Source: Notospermus geniculatus (lineage: Eukaryota > Nemertea > Pilidiophora > Heteronemertea > Lineidae). From it: 64,000 bases of DNA. The stretch is taken from contig NMRB01003040.1 in the NCBI GenBank assembly GCA_002633025.1, forward strand, positions 1-64,000. The letters are read 5' to 3'. The position numbers and the translations under genes were made by a program. Positions 50,393 through 61,481 of this stretch are shown piece after piece. Position 1 is the stretch's first letter. Every line of letters starts with the position of its first letter. Below the pieces are notes generated by a model. The model worked only from the letters and a program-made list of their open reading frames with translations, was not told the origin of the DNA and searched no databases.

Positions 50393-51770
50393 TTAGACCT
50401 CTTAAAAATTACAGTTTCCTAAATATGCGTGTCAAAGGCTGGTATAATGCTGAGTGTTTTCAGGTCTTTGATTGAAATGACATGGATCACCAAAAGGTGT
50501 TTAATTACCCCACACTAAAACGGAGCGGTGTGTGATGATTTGAAGTCCGTGACATTAAGCTGGACACCAAATGCTACATGTATATGTGTGTGAAAAATCA
50601 TGTAAAAAGGGGGCCAATTATCAGCACCTGATACAATACTCAGGCAATAGCACCCTTTCATTCGCCAAACAAATTTATGATCATATCATTCAGGCTGTTG
50701 TTTTTCACATTTGTTTTCCTGTTCAGAAGTCATTACTGGGATTAGCGTTTTGAATAACGGCTCTTGTGACAATAAGCCAGAAGAACGATAGTATGTTAAA
50801 GATGTGGACGTGTCTAAAACATCACAGTTCCGTTTGTTGGTCTTTCATGAATTTTATACGCTATATTCTGAAAACTGTGGCAAATCACTAATTAGAATGT
50901 GAGTAGGCCTTTTGATACAAACAAAATAAACAAAACACATTTTACTCAGAAACCATATTTTAGTGAAACAAGTAGTTTTGATGTCCATTTGCATGCCACC
51001 GCACTGTGACCTTAAGTTGGCCTATTGCCATTAAATCGTGTGCAAGAACACCATTGCGAATTATTCGTCTAATTCGCAGACCTGAGAAGAACATGCGTAG
51101 CCTTTGGTGTTTGGCATGTATTTGAAATTAAGAAATAACCAACCTCAACAGGAACAACACATGGGCTTCTGACAAATATTTTTGATCCTCGCTCTCTCAA
51201 TATAGCTATCAACTTATTTACAAACCAGACATGCCAGATACATGCCATCTGCAGCTCATTTTCATTTCCGGTCTAAAACTACTGATTAAACTGTTCAACG
51301 TAACCTCATTCCCCTAGTACCAGGCAGGCCAATCTGACCACACAATATATACGCCATACTCGTAACCCACAGAATTTTGCTAAGGATCGGACTGCAGTGT
51401 ATATATTGGGGACAACAAGTTCGCGGGCCAACCATTTCCACTATGCACAAAAGTTACAAAAAAACGTTGTTTGTACATCGCTGGGGTGTGTAGGCAACAC
51501 ATACACAGTTTGTACCCGAGTTTACTCGTGCCATGCGGCTTTGTGTCATTTCGAAATAAATAAATACAATTAAACAGTAAAACACACACTGAAACAATGA
51601 TCCACTTGGGTGACTGACCATGGGTATTACAACTAACGGCGCGTTACTAATCCTCTTTCCTTTGGCTGGGCACCAAACTGTGGTAGAAGCTAATGTAAAA
51701 TGGACAAAAATATTAAAGGTTGAATTATAAGATGGATGGAAAATAACATCAAGCACTTTGCAATAGCCAG
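50393..51770. other. No gene recognised
   Basis: AT-rich sequence with short frames only. No domain, splice chain or clear repeat was found. Confidence 0.35.
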
Positions 51771-52751
51771 TGGCTGATATTCATAAAAACTAGCAAGTGC
51801 TTAGAAGCATCTGCTATCTCACCAAGTATTAAGCAGAAGCATGTGCTTATACTTATTATCATATTCATAAAAAATAGCATTTGCTGGAGGTCCTTGACTT
51901 GCAAGTCTCAAGCAAATGCTTGACTCATTCAGGACAATTAGGTTTTAAAGTGTTGCATAAGTTTGGTTATGAGTGATGGTAGGCCTGTAACAAGTTATTT
52001 GATAAGAGATATCCTTTTGTTATTGAGAATACAGGCCCGTAGCTAGCATAGGGACAGGGGCAAATCCCCCCCCCCAAATTATGCCAAAAAAATTTCAGCA
52101 AAACCAAATGGGATAAAAGGTCATTACATGTATTAATTGTTTGTACATGTCTCAGATTGCAAGGAATGGACTAAATCGCATCTCAGAGCTTCTGATTTTC
52201 AAAATTTTTCGGGAGGTCCATCCCAAAAAACCCAGCGTCCGTTGTACTCATCTGCTCAAAATGCCCCCCCCCCCAGCGAAAAAGCTAGTTGCGGCCCTGC
52301 TGTCTGTGACCTGCCAAACCAGTCTACTTAATAGTACTACCAACCATTCGACACTTTCTTCGTGAACACGATAAAAGCGTCTATTAAATGGCTGATACCG
52401 GTACCATGATTTTCTACGCATATAAATCTTTCTCTTTCCTTTCAACAAGCTGAATAAACGCTGCCAGGGCAAAGAGTTCTGCTCCTTGCAACTTTAAGCT
52501 TGGTCTGGAGCAACCTTGAAAATTCTAAGTGTATGCTTGTAAGCAAATGCTTTTTACGACACTTTATGAATATGAACTTAAGCAAATGCTTTCCAGTATA
52601 GCATTGACTATATGCTCAAAAAGCAGATGCTTTACCTAGTAGTAGAAGCTGATAAGTATAAGCATTAGCTCAGATTTTATGAATATCGGGCCTAGTATAT
52701 GCTTAAAAATCTAAGTAAAAGCACATGCTTAACTTTTATGAATATCAGCCA
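51771..52751. mobile_element. 981 bp inverted-repeat element with GCAAATGCTT motifs
   Basis: TGGCTGATATTCATAAAA at the left is mirrored by TTTTATGAATATCAGCCA at 52751. Internal repeats of AGCAAATGCTT, AGCATATGCTTA-like and ATATTCATAAAA occur in both orientations. Poly-C runs lie at about 52067 and 52264. A second, shorter inverted pair (ATTCATAAAAAATAGCA) suggests nested copies. Confidence 0.65.
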
Positions 52752-54526
52752 GTATGTGTCAGGCACCGCTGGCTAGATTGCCTGTTTTTCTTCAATCCAG
52801 TTTTAAAGCCAATGAAACACACTTCAAAAATTGAAATTTGATGTAATTTCTGTGGAGTTGATCTTTACCGAGCCAGTATTGTAGGTTGTGGTGGTATCAA
52901 CTACATGGTATATACAGCTTCTGGAGCACCAAATTTAAGACCAATTATCGACAAAAGGGGCTGGGCAGAAATGAAGGGTTGTTACAAGTTCGGCATAATT
53001 CTAAAACAAACTACTGTTTCGATTGCTGGAAACTTGCACAGATGATACTTTGTAGGCTACTGAATAATTGACAGCTATGATGGCACAAAAACAGTTGCAT
53101 TACTCTTTACTGATAGGGAGACAATGCTAGATTTCACAGGCCTAGAAAGACGAGGAATAGTCATTATTTCACCGCAGAATTCCACATGGGTCTGTGTCAC
53201 ATATAATGCTAACAAGTTTGTGTGATATCTGTTTTAATAGTTAAAACTATTTTAATTATTTTTTTAATGTACACTCATGCCAAAAATAAATGGACAGCAG
53301 TTTTTTGTCTTCTGTTGCTGAGGTATGCACACGATTGGGTTGCAGCTTTAATATATGGCCCAAGAACATCTCTTCTGTATGTCGGAGAGGAAATTTCATG
53401 GAAAAATTTAATTATCATGAAAATATCACTATTTTAAAATATCAACGAAAGTGAGATTTTTGAAGTCTTAACTTTTTTACCAGAAATTACTTTTCAAATA
53501 ATCTACGGATAATTCTTAGAAATATGGTGAAGAAAGTGTTTGAAAATCGTGGCTTAAACTTTGATGATATTTGAGATTATCGAAAACATCAAAAATCTGA
53601 AATTTGAGATTTTTCATGAAATTTTGGGTTGAGGTGAACCTTCACTAAAAGATTAAGACTGACCAAGATTCCGTAACTATATTACCCTCGATCACAGAGA
53701 AATTAAACTTTTTCTTTAAAATGTGTTGAAAAGTGTCCCGTTTTTCTTGCATATTTCTTAAATGAAGCCCCCCGGAGAGATTCCTGATGGGGTTTCTGCC
53801 AGGAAAAATATGACGGGGATCAATGTGGCTAAGAATGGGGGTACTTGGATGGAGGTCTGGGGGCCCTCCCACAGAAAAAAAAAAGTTGGATTTTAGAAGC
53901 CCGGAGACAAGGTGCGATTTCCCGGCATTTCCGGCCTACTACGGCCTTGATGTGAAATTTAAGACCGGCCTTGATGTGAAATTTAAGACCGGCCTTGATG
54001 TGAAGTTAAGACCTTCTGAATACCTTCCCCAGAAACTATTAAATTTGAGACTTTTTACGGCCTTGAAAATGAAACATTGAGACTTTTTAAGACCTTGTAG
54101 GCCCCCTGCACTAAATGTACCTTTCTGTCATGAACCTGTCATGAAATTTAATTCAGGAAAGTCGTGTTCTTGGTTCAAATTTTGAAATCAAAACAAAAAC
54201 AAAAATTTTGAAATCAAAAACAAACGAACAGAATCATGATGATTGCGTTATCAATCTGCATGAAAAATGACGAATAAGCCGCAAAGTACATGAACAAATG
54301 CCCAACTTAATATACCAGTGTAAAACCTGACTGAAAAAATATCACACTTGAAAAATCAACATCATGCAGACTGAGGGGTTCCTCATTTTACCGAATCCCG
54401 CCCGGAGCGCGGTTGCTGACTTCACTGGAGTTGCGCCTTTGGTTGCGAAGCTTTGCAACCTGTTATTTCTGCATGCTCATAGTTGTATTGCAAAACTCCA
54501 GAAAGTTGAATGTGCTGAAGATTAAA
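52752..54526. other. Non-coding stretch with a 24 bp tandem repeat
   Basis: From 53943 to 54012 nearly three copies of CGGCCTTGATGTGAAATTTA plus AGAC occur. No gene is supported in the remainder. Confidence 0.45.
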
Positions 54527-54846
54527 TTCCTTATTCTTGGAATGGGGAAACCGAAGACAACGCAGTCATCAACTGTGAGGAGAGTTTTAAGCTGCAGTAC
54601 CAAATGCCAAATTAAAGGTAAAACCATATCAATCGATCATGTTAAAAATCCTAAGATGAGTTATACCTGAATGAAATAATCACTAATTCCTTATTCTTGG
54701 AATGGGGAAACCGAAGACAACGCAGTCATCAACTGTGAGGAGAGTTTTAAGTTGCAGTACCAAATGCCAAATTAAAGATAAAACCATATCAATCGATCAT
54801 GTTAAAAATCCTAAGATGAGTTATACCTGAATGAAATAATCACTTA
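54527..54846. repeat. 160 bp tandem duplication
   Basis: The segment beginning TTCCTTATTCTTGGAATGGG is repeated once after 160 bases with two or three differences. Each copy carries a short frame (MGKPKTTQSSTVRRVL) of unknown meaning. Confidence 0.85.
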
Positions 54847-55900
54847 CACTCACTACATCCGCTGTGTTGCCAGGTCGCGCACATCCAATAGCAGGATGCT
54901 CTCTCCCAGTTCTTCCTTTTGCTCTAACACCAGCTTGGAGAAGGAAGACATCCTCATCACATCTTTCTAGGGTCCATCCTTTTCGGGAAGCCATGATGAA
55001 GATAAGAAGTCGCGTTTTTGGTAAATCGAATACGGATACAGTGGATGACAAAAATGGATATGACACAGGCAACTTTGCCAACCCTATAAATACTGCATAC
55101 TCTAGAGACAAATGACAAGAATGTGCCTTCATCGTAGGCAGGGATAAAGTTACCACTATAATTGATTCTGGTGAGCCGTTGAGGTAAAGGAGGTCATCCT
55201 ATCACTATCAAGATAAGCAAGACCTACAAAAATAGAACGTCTGAGCTACTATGATCTGTTTCAATGTGACTTCTAATACTCACCTCAACCGTCATCTTTT
55301 CATTTGAAAAAAATGCCTCCAACAATCAACACAAAATGCTGGCTAAACAACATACACACATATACGGCTTACAGACTCAACTATACAGTTGCATATGTGT
55401 AGATAGTTGCTGTCCTGTGTGATCTTTGGCATGTTTGGGCAAATGGTAGTACCGAGCATTGGAACAGATACTAAGATAATAATAACAAGTGTGAGCTGAA
55501 GTAGCAATTAGTGGGTGAGAAAAAATGATGGATTGCACGGGCATCGTTGACAAGTAAAAATAAACAGCAGCCTCGGCTGGAAAGCAGCGAACAAGGCAAA
55601 TTCTGTCATTTGTCCCTGGAGTACACAGAGACTTACCTTTATCACAACATTGGCGAGAAAACTTGTAAAAACCTGACAGTTTGGCCTTGCGATAAAATTG
55701 TAAAAATCTGACAGTTTGTGGAGTGGGATTTCGTTGACACTAATAATAAGTCAACCGCATGGCTTAGTGGAATGTTCACTCGACCGTTGGCTTTAAACCA
55801 CGCTGTTTAGAAGAGAGGGAGAATTCAGGCCAGGTGTGATAGAATGTAATGTCCCCATCTTTCTGATGTCCTGCTACATTTTTTGTCACAGTATTAACAG
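54847..55900. other. No gene recognised; weak tRNA/SINE-like box A
   Basis: At about 55757 TGGCTTAGTGG matches an RNA polymerase III box A, but no matching box B or cloverleaf was found downstream. Confidence 0.3.
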
Positions 55901-55902
55901 TC

Positions 55903-56150
55903 TTGGTCTCTCTAGAGTCCTACTCAATGGTGCCGCTTAATCCGTAAATGTATTGTTTGGGAACATCACATATCGGGGGATATTAGCTAGGTCTCTCTAG
56001 AGTCTATTCATTGGTGCCGCTTCCATNGTATTGTTTGGGGACATCACATATCGGGGGATATTAGATATGTCTCTCTAGAGTCTATTCATTGGTGCCGCTT
56101 CCATGAATATATTGTTCAGGGACATCACATATCGGGGGGACATTAGATTC
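55903..56150. repeat. Three tandem ~85 bp repeats
   Basis: Three units share GTCTCTCTAGAGTC, CATTGGTGCCGCTT, ATTGTTTGGG and ACATCACATATCGGGGG. The middle unit contains an N (56027), so the copy number may be affected by assembly. Confidence 0.8.
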
Positions 56151-56538
56151 TATTACACCTGGGTTCAGAGGAGGTGTCACATATTCTGAACTTTCAACAT
56201 TTGAAAGAAAAATAAAAATCGTACAGCACACTGATTGTCAGGCATTTTATCGCAATAGCACAACTCTTTCGTCAGTCAAACTTCTCATCATCAGTCAAAC
56301 TTTGGAATAATTACTGACACTTCCTCCAAAGTCGGTCTGATATTATACTTTTGAACAGAAAATCATTATTGTGGATTTTCTTCGTAAGATCATACTGCTA
56401 TTTACGAAAGTGGGCATACGGGTCAATGTTGGTAAACTTTTTACTTCAATAAATTCTGCATCCCCTCATACTCAACACCCCTGGGGTTACCACGTTTTGT
56501 GAATGCAAGTACTGGTCTCCAATCCAAGCTGTGACGCT

Positions 56539-56975
56539 TTTTGACGAATCGAGCAGGAAACGTTGTGCTATAGCATAACCTTTCCTGGATGTTTCTGCCC
56601 TTGTTGAATTTTAAACAATTCGAGCAGGAAAGGTTGTGCTATAGCACAACCTTTCCTGCGTGTTTATTCTGCAATTTATTCCAAGCGGCCTTGGCGGCAA
56701 TTTCCTAATTACTCCACTATACACTTCCTGGGCAAAAACAAAGGCTACCTTCACTGCGGCCTATTCAGCAGGAAAGAATGTTTTCAGAACTGGGCACAAT
56801 ACGAACGAACGGGTATTTGCAAATACAACAATTACCTCAAGAGCTTAAAGCAGGAAAGATGTTTATTTAGAAATAACTGGAAAACAATATCCCTGGGGTG
56901 TAGCGTTTTGTAAATATAACTGTATTTGTCTCCAGTCCAAGGTGTGATAAATCCGGATCAAATTAATAACGTGTT
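56539..56975. repeat. ~435 bp repeat, right copy of the inverted pair
   Basis: Reverse complement of 34753-35189 with very few differences. The outer end is at 56975. Together the two copies bracket about 22.2 kb that contain the HTHEDIDQ and ParB-like genes. Confidence 0.85.
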
Positions 56976-57121
56976 TGGTCTGGTTTGCTTTACCAAGTGT
57001 TCCCAGGAGTCTGGGGCAGGCTTTATACAAACTCCTGAATGTGATAATTTCCAATCAGAGTCTGTTTGCATGATCTACATGTATCTTATCGATACCTTAT
57101 CGTTTTCTTCAACACTATAAT

Positions 57122-57760
57122 ACAACATTTGGAATGGAGACCATTAGTCTCTTCAAATTCCTCCTGCATTCAATGCAGTCGGCCTACACGTATCGCGCTA
57201 GCAGTCCCCTCACCATGGGATAATGAATCCCTCCGAAAACGCAAGCATTGACGGGATTCATGTTTTCACAATATTTTATAATACATCTTATAACTTGGTC
57301 TACTCCCGTCCCATCGTCATTATGCGGCACTCATTGATGAACCATTTAGGTGTTTTCCTCAGCAGGAAACGTTTTGGCACATCACCATTGAAAAGCTGCT
57401 GGCACGCTTGCGCAAAACAAACAGAACGAACACATGCCGTCTGCGAAGGCTGACCCTTTTTGCGGAGGTTGAATAACACTGACATTTGCTGGCACGCTCA
57501 CAAATTACATTTTGTGTCGTATTTTAGCCCGGGCAATAATATTATTGTCGTAACCGTCCTAATGGTAATGATTTAAGATGAAAAATATATACACAAAGGT
57601 GACAAAGTTTTCTGAACATTGCTTTCAACACTATACTGATTCTTCAACCCTGTAAAAGCATACAGATTTTGAGCATGTTTATTGAGACTTAACCGAGGAA
57701 AGTAAAAGCTTGTTTACAAATGCGAATAATCACACCGGAGTTTCTATGTTTGCTCAGCAG
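57122..57760. repeat. Diverged ~640 bp repeat, copy 2 (copy 1 at 15840-16455)
   Basis: Same orientation and same anchors as copy 1. Conservation extends beyond the ORF into its upstream side. Confidence 0.65.
57300..57485 (-). pseudogene. Truncated relative of the putative secreted protein
   Basis: A 61-residue minus-strand frame aligns with the N-terminal part of the 15657-16133 protein (FAQACQQLF against FCASMQSAF; NECRIMTMG against TDCRVMKMG). It ends at a TAG soon after and lacks the hydrophobic leader, so it looks like a decayed paralogue. Confidence 0.4.
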
Positions 57761-58195
57761 TTACCTCTAAGTGAGCCTTTAAACCTATCATCTATGTAGG
57801 CTATTTGATCCAAGATATTGGAAAAGAATTTAGAGATATTGGTTTAATAGATGTATATTAAGGAAAATGTGACAAAAGTGAATTTTTCACACCATTATTT
57901 GCATCAAAATTATTCACTATGGTTGTTCAACTCATTGCTCCCATCGAAACAAAATAATCGAGTTTCCAAATATGACCTATTATAATTATACGCTGACACC
58001 TTGACTGATGTTTCCTTTGGGCCTTGATGAAAAGTCATGAAACCGATAGGCCTATCACTGTCGACCAGGTCTGTGTGCGATTTTGTCATGTATAGGCAAA
58101 GGTTCGTGCGATTCACGCGGAAGGTGAATTGATTCCTTAAAAATCACTGTGTAGGTGCTTGAAAATGGGCAACGTGTCCTCCATATGGCGGGAGA

Positions 58196-58654
58196 ATGCA
58201 ATCCACCCGGTCTGGACACAGCACCATTCACGGTTCGACGCGATACACCACCACGCATTCGGACGATTGGATCCCCCCGGAGCACGGGAATATAGGATAT
58301 CATGCTGCGGTAAGCTCTGCTCTCCCGATCCGGGTGATCCCACTGAACGGAACGGATAAACATACCACGCACGCCTCCTGCAGGTCTGTATTGACGCACC
58401 GGGTAGGTGTGAACAACCGACTCGTGCAGCTATCCACACCCGGATCGGACACCAGGAATCTCGCCCTGTGGATGGTGGTCTGCGATTTTGCATTCCCCGG
58501 GGGACATGGCCCTCCCATTCAGGTATCGTCCTGTTTTTTCACTATCAGCGTCCCTCCCATCCCTAGATCACACTCAATCCCCTCAAAGACCCTCCAACGG
58601 CTGCCTGTATTTTGTTTATCATCAATAGGAGCAGTCAGCCGCGCATATTGCTAA
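58196..58654 (+). CDS. Gene cluster, unit 1: N-terminal exon of an unknown protein
   Basis: A 152-residue frame. Its C-terminal half (VGVNNRLVQLSTPGSDTRN, then MVVCDFAFPG) resembles the frame at 63247-63567 (VVNRGARLGLVHTPSG, then CVCTFTPW). A donor candidate is ATTCAG|GTATCG at about 58521, in phase 0, after which the large exon at 58874 could follow. An alternative frame from ATG 58165 (MGNVSSIWRENAIHPVW) meets a stop after the candidate donor at 58310. Family unknown. Confidence 0.4.
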   Translation: MQSTRSGHSTIHGSTRYTTTHSDDWIPPEHGNIGYHAAVSSALPIRVIPLNGTDKHTTHASCRSVLTHRVGVNNRLVQLSTPGSDTRNLALWMVVCDFAFPGGHGPPIQVSSCFFTISVPPIPRSHSIPSKTLQRLPVFCLSSIGAVSRAYC

Positions 58655-58873
58655 CAGATGGCAGCACACTCTTAGCGGACCAAATGTACAGGAAATCTAT
58701 TATGATCGCTGCTCGATCCATAATGACTGGGTCCGCTAGATGCATTGAATTGGGCCCTAGTGACACCTAGTGGTCAACTCGCTGACAGCTCCTATTGGTC
58801 GCTTGACCTCAGTGTCTACCTCTAAGACGAGGAATAAAATCATCGAGACTTTATGTTTGTTAAATAATCTAAG

Positions 58874-59959
58874 ATGAAATTAGGAGAATACCGTATCTAT
58901 AAGAGATTCCCGTTCATACCGCCCGTGGAAGACGAACAATCTTCGATGAAAATAACAGTCCACCCAACACGACCTCTTGTTATATTGCTGAAAACCCCAA
59001 ATGTGCCATACCTGAGGTTAGTTTCGTATTTTGTCGACAGTAACAGTGCAAGTTGTCGATTAAGATACAATGTAGTAATTTTCAAATATACGAAGTACAA
59101 GGAAGTTTTATTTGGACTCATATTGAATTACACAATAATCTACGAGATCAATGTGAAACATGTAACTACACAACAGCTAAAATGTGATATGAGGCCGTTG
59201 TTGAGTGTGTATGATTTTAGAAGTGGAGAATATGTTGGCCGAATAGAGTTGAAAACGAGGAAGGAATGTTTAGAATGGATAGGTACCCCTAGCATGGCGC
59301 TTCATATGTGGGTAGTTCAGGACAACATGGAAGGTGTCGCTGCAGTTTGTTCCCTGCATGATACATACCGGTATACATTATTAATGATAGTCTACAATTT
59401 CATCTTGGAATTGAAAAAGAATGGCCTCATTTTCCACTTATCACAAAATGCCTCGGCAAAAACGGCGCAATGGCACAAACCCCCCAGCTACGTGATGGAA
59501 GTATTTTTTCAGGCCCGGGACGTATCTTTGTTGATTTCAGTGGCGAGTTGTGACCGCAGGAAACATGTGGCAATGGCGTTTAACTTACATTTATCAAAAT
59601 CTGGTGCTAGGTTACAGTCCACGAGCTTAATTAAAATCCCTGGTGAGGTTAAAGCTTTCGGACGAGATTATTCTACCAGAACCTGGATTTGCCATTTTAA
59701 TATATTTTCTTACACAAAAATCAGTCTGGTTGAAATGATCAACTGTTTCAATGAAAAAAGTCAAGTCATGGTGTCCCATGTTGCAGTACGATGGCCCACA
59801 TCACTTTGGAAGTTTTACAAAAGTCTCCTTGATGACCCTAAACAAACAAAGTACGTCCTGACAATCGACACATCCAGGTCCTTATTGTTAATTGCCAATG
59901 AGCAGGTCGGATCAAAATGGATAATTCGTAGAGTTGATATATTGGAACCTGCTCGCTGA
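58874..59959 (+). CDS. Gene cluster, unit 1: large exon of an unknown, possibly beta-propeller protein
   Basis: An uninterrupted 361-codon frame ends at TGA 59959. The start is either the ATG at 58874 or an acceptor just before it (AATCTAAG|ATG). Alternating strands and turns (for example RPLVILLKTPNVPYL, EGVAAVCSLHD, YVLTIDTSRSLLLIANEQ) suggest repeated beta blades. The beginning (GEYRIYKRFPFIPP) matches that of the 61482-62468 frame (IQYRLKMRVPFMPP), and both end with a V-DI motif (RRVDI, KSVDI). They are therefore paralogues in tandem. No signal peptide or transmembrane segment is evident. I do not recognise the family and give no function. Confidence 0.6.
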   Translation: MKLGEYRIYKRFPFIPPVEDEQSSMKITVHPTRPLVILLKTPNVPYLRLVSYFVDSNSASCRLRYNVVIFKYTKYKEVLFGLILNYTIIYEINVKHVTTQQLKCDMRPLLSVYDFRSGEYVGRIELKTRKECLEWIGTPSMALHMWVVQDNMEGVAAVCSLHDTYRYTLLMIVYNFILELKKNGLIFHLSQNASAKTAQWHKPPSYVMEVFFQARDVSLLISVASCDRRKHVAMAFNLHLSKSGARLQSTSLIKIPGEVKAFGRDYSTRTWICHFNIFSYTKISLVEMINCFNEKSQVMVSHVAVRWPTSLWKFYKSLLDDPKQTKYVLTIDTSRSLLLIANEQVGSKWIIRRVDILEPAR

Positions 59960-60288
59960 TATTTTAGCGCAGCGGAGCTAGTCAAATAGATTTGAAAAAC
60001 AAATTAATGAAAAACAAATGTCCCTTATGGGCCTCCTACCGATCCCGAAAAAAACACATTCCCACACAATAACAGTATATTTCCTTCACTTAGGGATGGA
60101 GTCATCACCCTTTGTTCTTGTCTCTGAACCTACTCCCACTGATTTCCATAGGAAAACCTATATTACTACATGTATTGGCTTGATAGCCATTAAGCGAGAA
60201 AGATTTTTTTTCCAGAAGTGGTCGGAAGATGGCCTGGATGGATAAAAAGTCATCACAGTAATTTTGCGACAGGGAACTTTTTCGCTGG
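59960..60288. other. Downstream of unit 1, nothing recognised
   Basis: A 75-residue frame (60018-60245) has no domain and no supporting splice sites. Confidence 0.3.
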
Positions 60289-61202
60289 TTAAGTGTCAGT
60301 GCACGAATAGACCATGCAGAAGGTGATAACCCGGGGTCGACGGATTTTAATGAAATTTAGTGTGAAGTTACCCCTTGGTGAGAGACGAAAGCACACAAAA
60401 TATTAGGTCAATCCATTTGCTGGTTTGGGCGTATACAGCAAAAATGTGCGTTTACAGGGGTCAAAGTAAGCATTCATAATTCAGATGCTGCAGGGTCCTG
60501 GATGACAAAACTGGTCTGAAATTATAGGTTGACACCTGATCTTTAAAAAACAACAAGAAAAACTTTGGGCGCTCTTTCCATTGCAGAGATATGCCTGTAT
60601 ATATGTAGACATTTTATGTACTACAAATGAACGCTATATCCGTAATACATTCGTAGTACATCAGTAGTGCATTTATGCACAACTTTGCACCCGCATATCT
60701 CTGCAATGGAAAGAGCGCCCAAACTTTTTATTCTTTTAATAAAGAGAGACATCCCTCAACTCCTTTCCCTGATGTGCTCACCTTCCTCACCCCTGCAGCA
60801 TCTCTGTAATTCGCTGTAGACCAAACCATACCTTTTTTGACACAAGGGCAATACTGCACTGTACCTTTAAATCGAGTGTGATTTGGAAGTAAACAAAAAT
60901 GGGAAAAAAATACTGGGGGCATCTACTTGCATTGACATTTAAAGAATATCTACTCCTGTTGCCTGTCAAGGCGTGAAAATTCATTCAAATGGACAGTATT
61001 TTGATCCAAATCGGACAAAAATAGTTTTTTGCAGTGTTTTTGCCCCTTACTCCCAAACGGTGTGACCGATCTGCGAAATATTTGGCCTGTCCTCATTGTG
61101 CCCCAAGGCCATCTTCTGGTAGGAATTTGAGCCAGATCTGCCGACCCCGCAGGTTATCACTTTTTGCAGATTTTGCATGGTCCACTCGTGCAATGACACT
61201 TA
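60289..61202. mobile_element. 914 bp inverted-repeat element between the paralogues
   Basis: TTAAGTGTCAGTGCACGA at the left is mirrored by TCGTGCAATGACACTTAA at the right. GACCATGCA and the AGTGATAACC/GGTTATCAC blocks continue the match. A smaller element (60564-60723) is nested inside. Confidence 0.7.
60564..60723. mobile_element. 160 bp nested foldback element
   Basis: TTTGGGCGCTCTTTCCATTG and its complement form arms of about 30 bp at both ends (CAGAGATATGC continues the match). Between them ATGTACTACAAATG/CATTCGTAGTACAT repeats form further small palindromes. Confidence 0.8.
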
Positions 61203-61481
61203 AAAGGTGAACTGTTCGTATTTGTCTCTCTTTCACCCTATTTTTATCTCTTGACTTGGCAGGTCATAGTCAGCTGAGCGTTGTTCCACTGAGCTACAAC
61301 ACTCGAGAGAACAGTAGATTAATAATACCTTTCTTCGACTTCTATTTTTGACACCATGAGGAATAACAAAAAGATTCCACGACCACGTAGGCCTAGTCGT
61401 AATGATGAACTGTGATTAGCTTTCAATCTAATGAAGTACCGGTATGATAAATCGACGTATTAATTAACCAACCATTTCTAA
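61203..61481. other. Short intergenic stretch with a tRNA-like box A on the minus strand
   Basis: The complement of 61285-61300 reads TGTAGCTCAGTGGAA, a good box A, but the T-arm is not recognisable. It is probably a decayed tRNA-derived SINE head. Confidence 0.3.

Noticed and set aside
54821-55156. 111-residue minus-strand ORF
   Set aside because: No domain; it partly overlaps the 160 bp duplication and no splice chain supports it.
61280-61320. tRNA gene on the minus strand with box A TAGCTCAGTGG
   Set aside because: The T-arm and acceptor pairing are missing; at most a SINE remnant.
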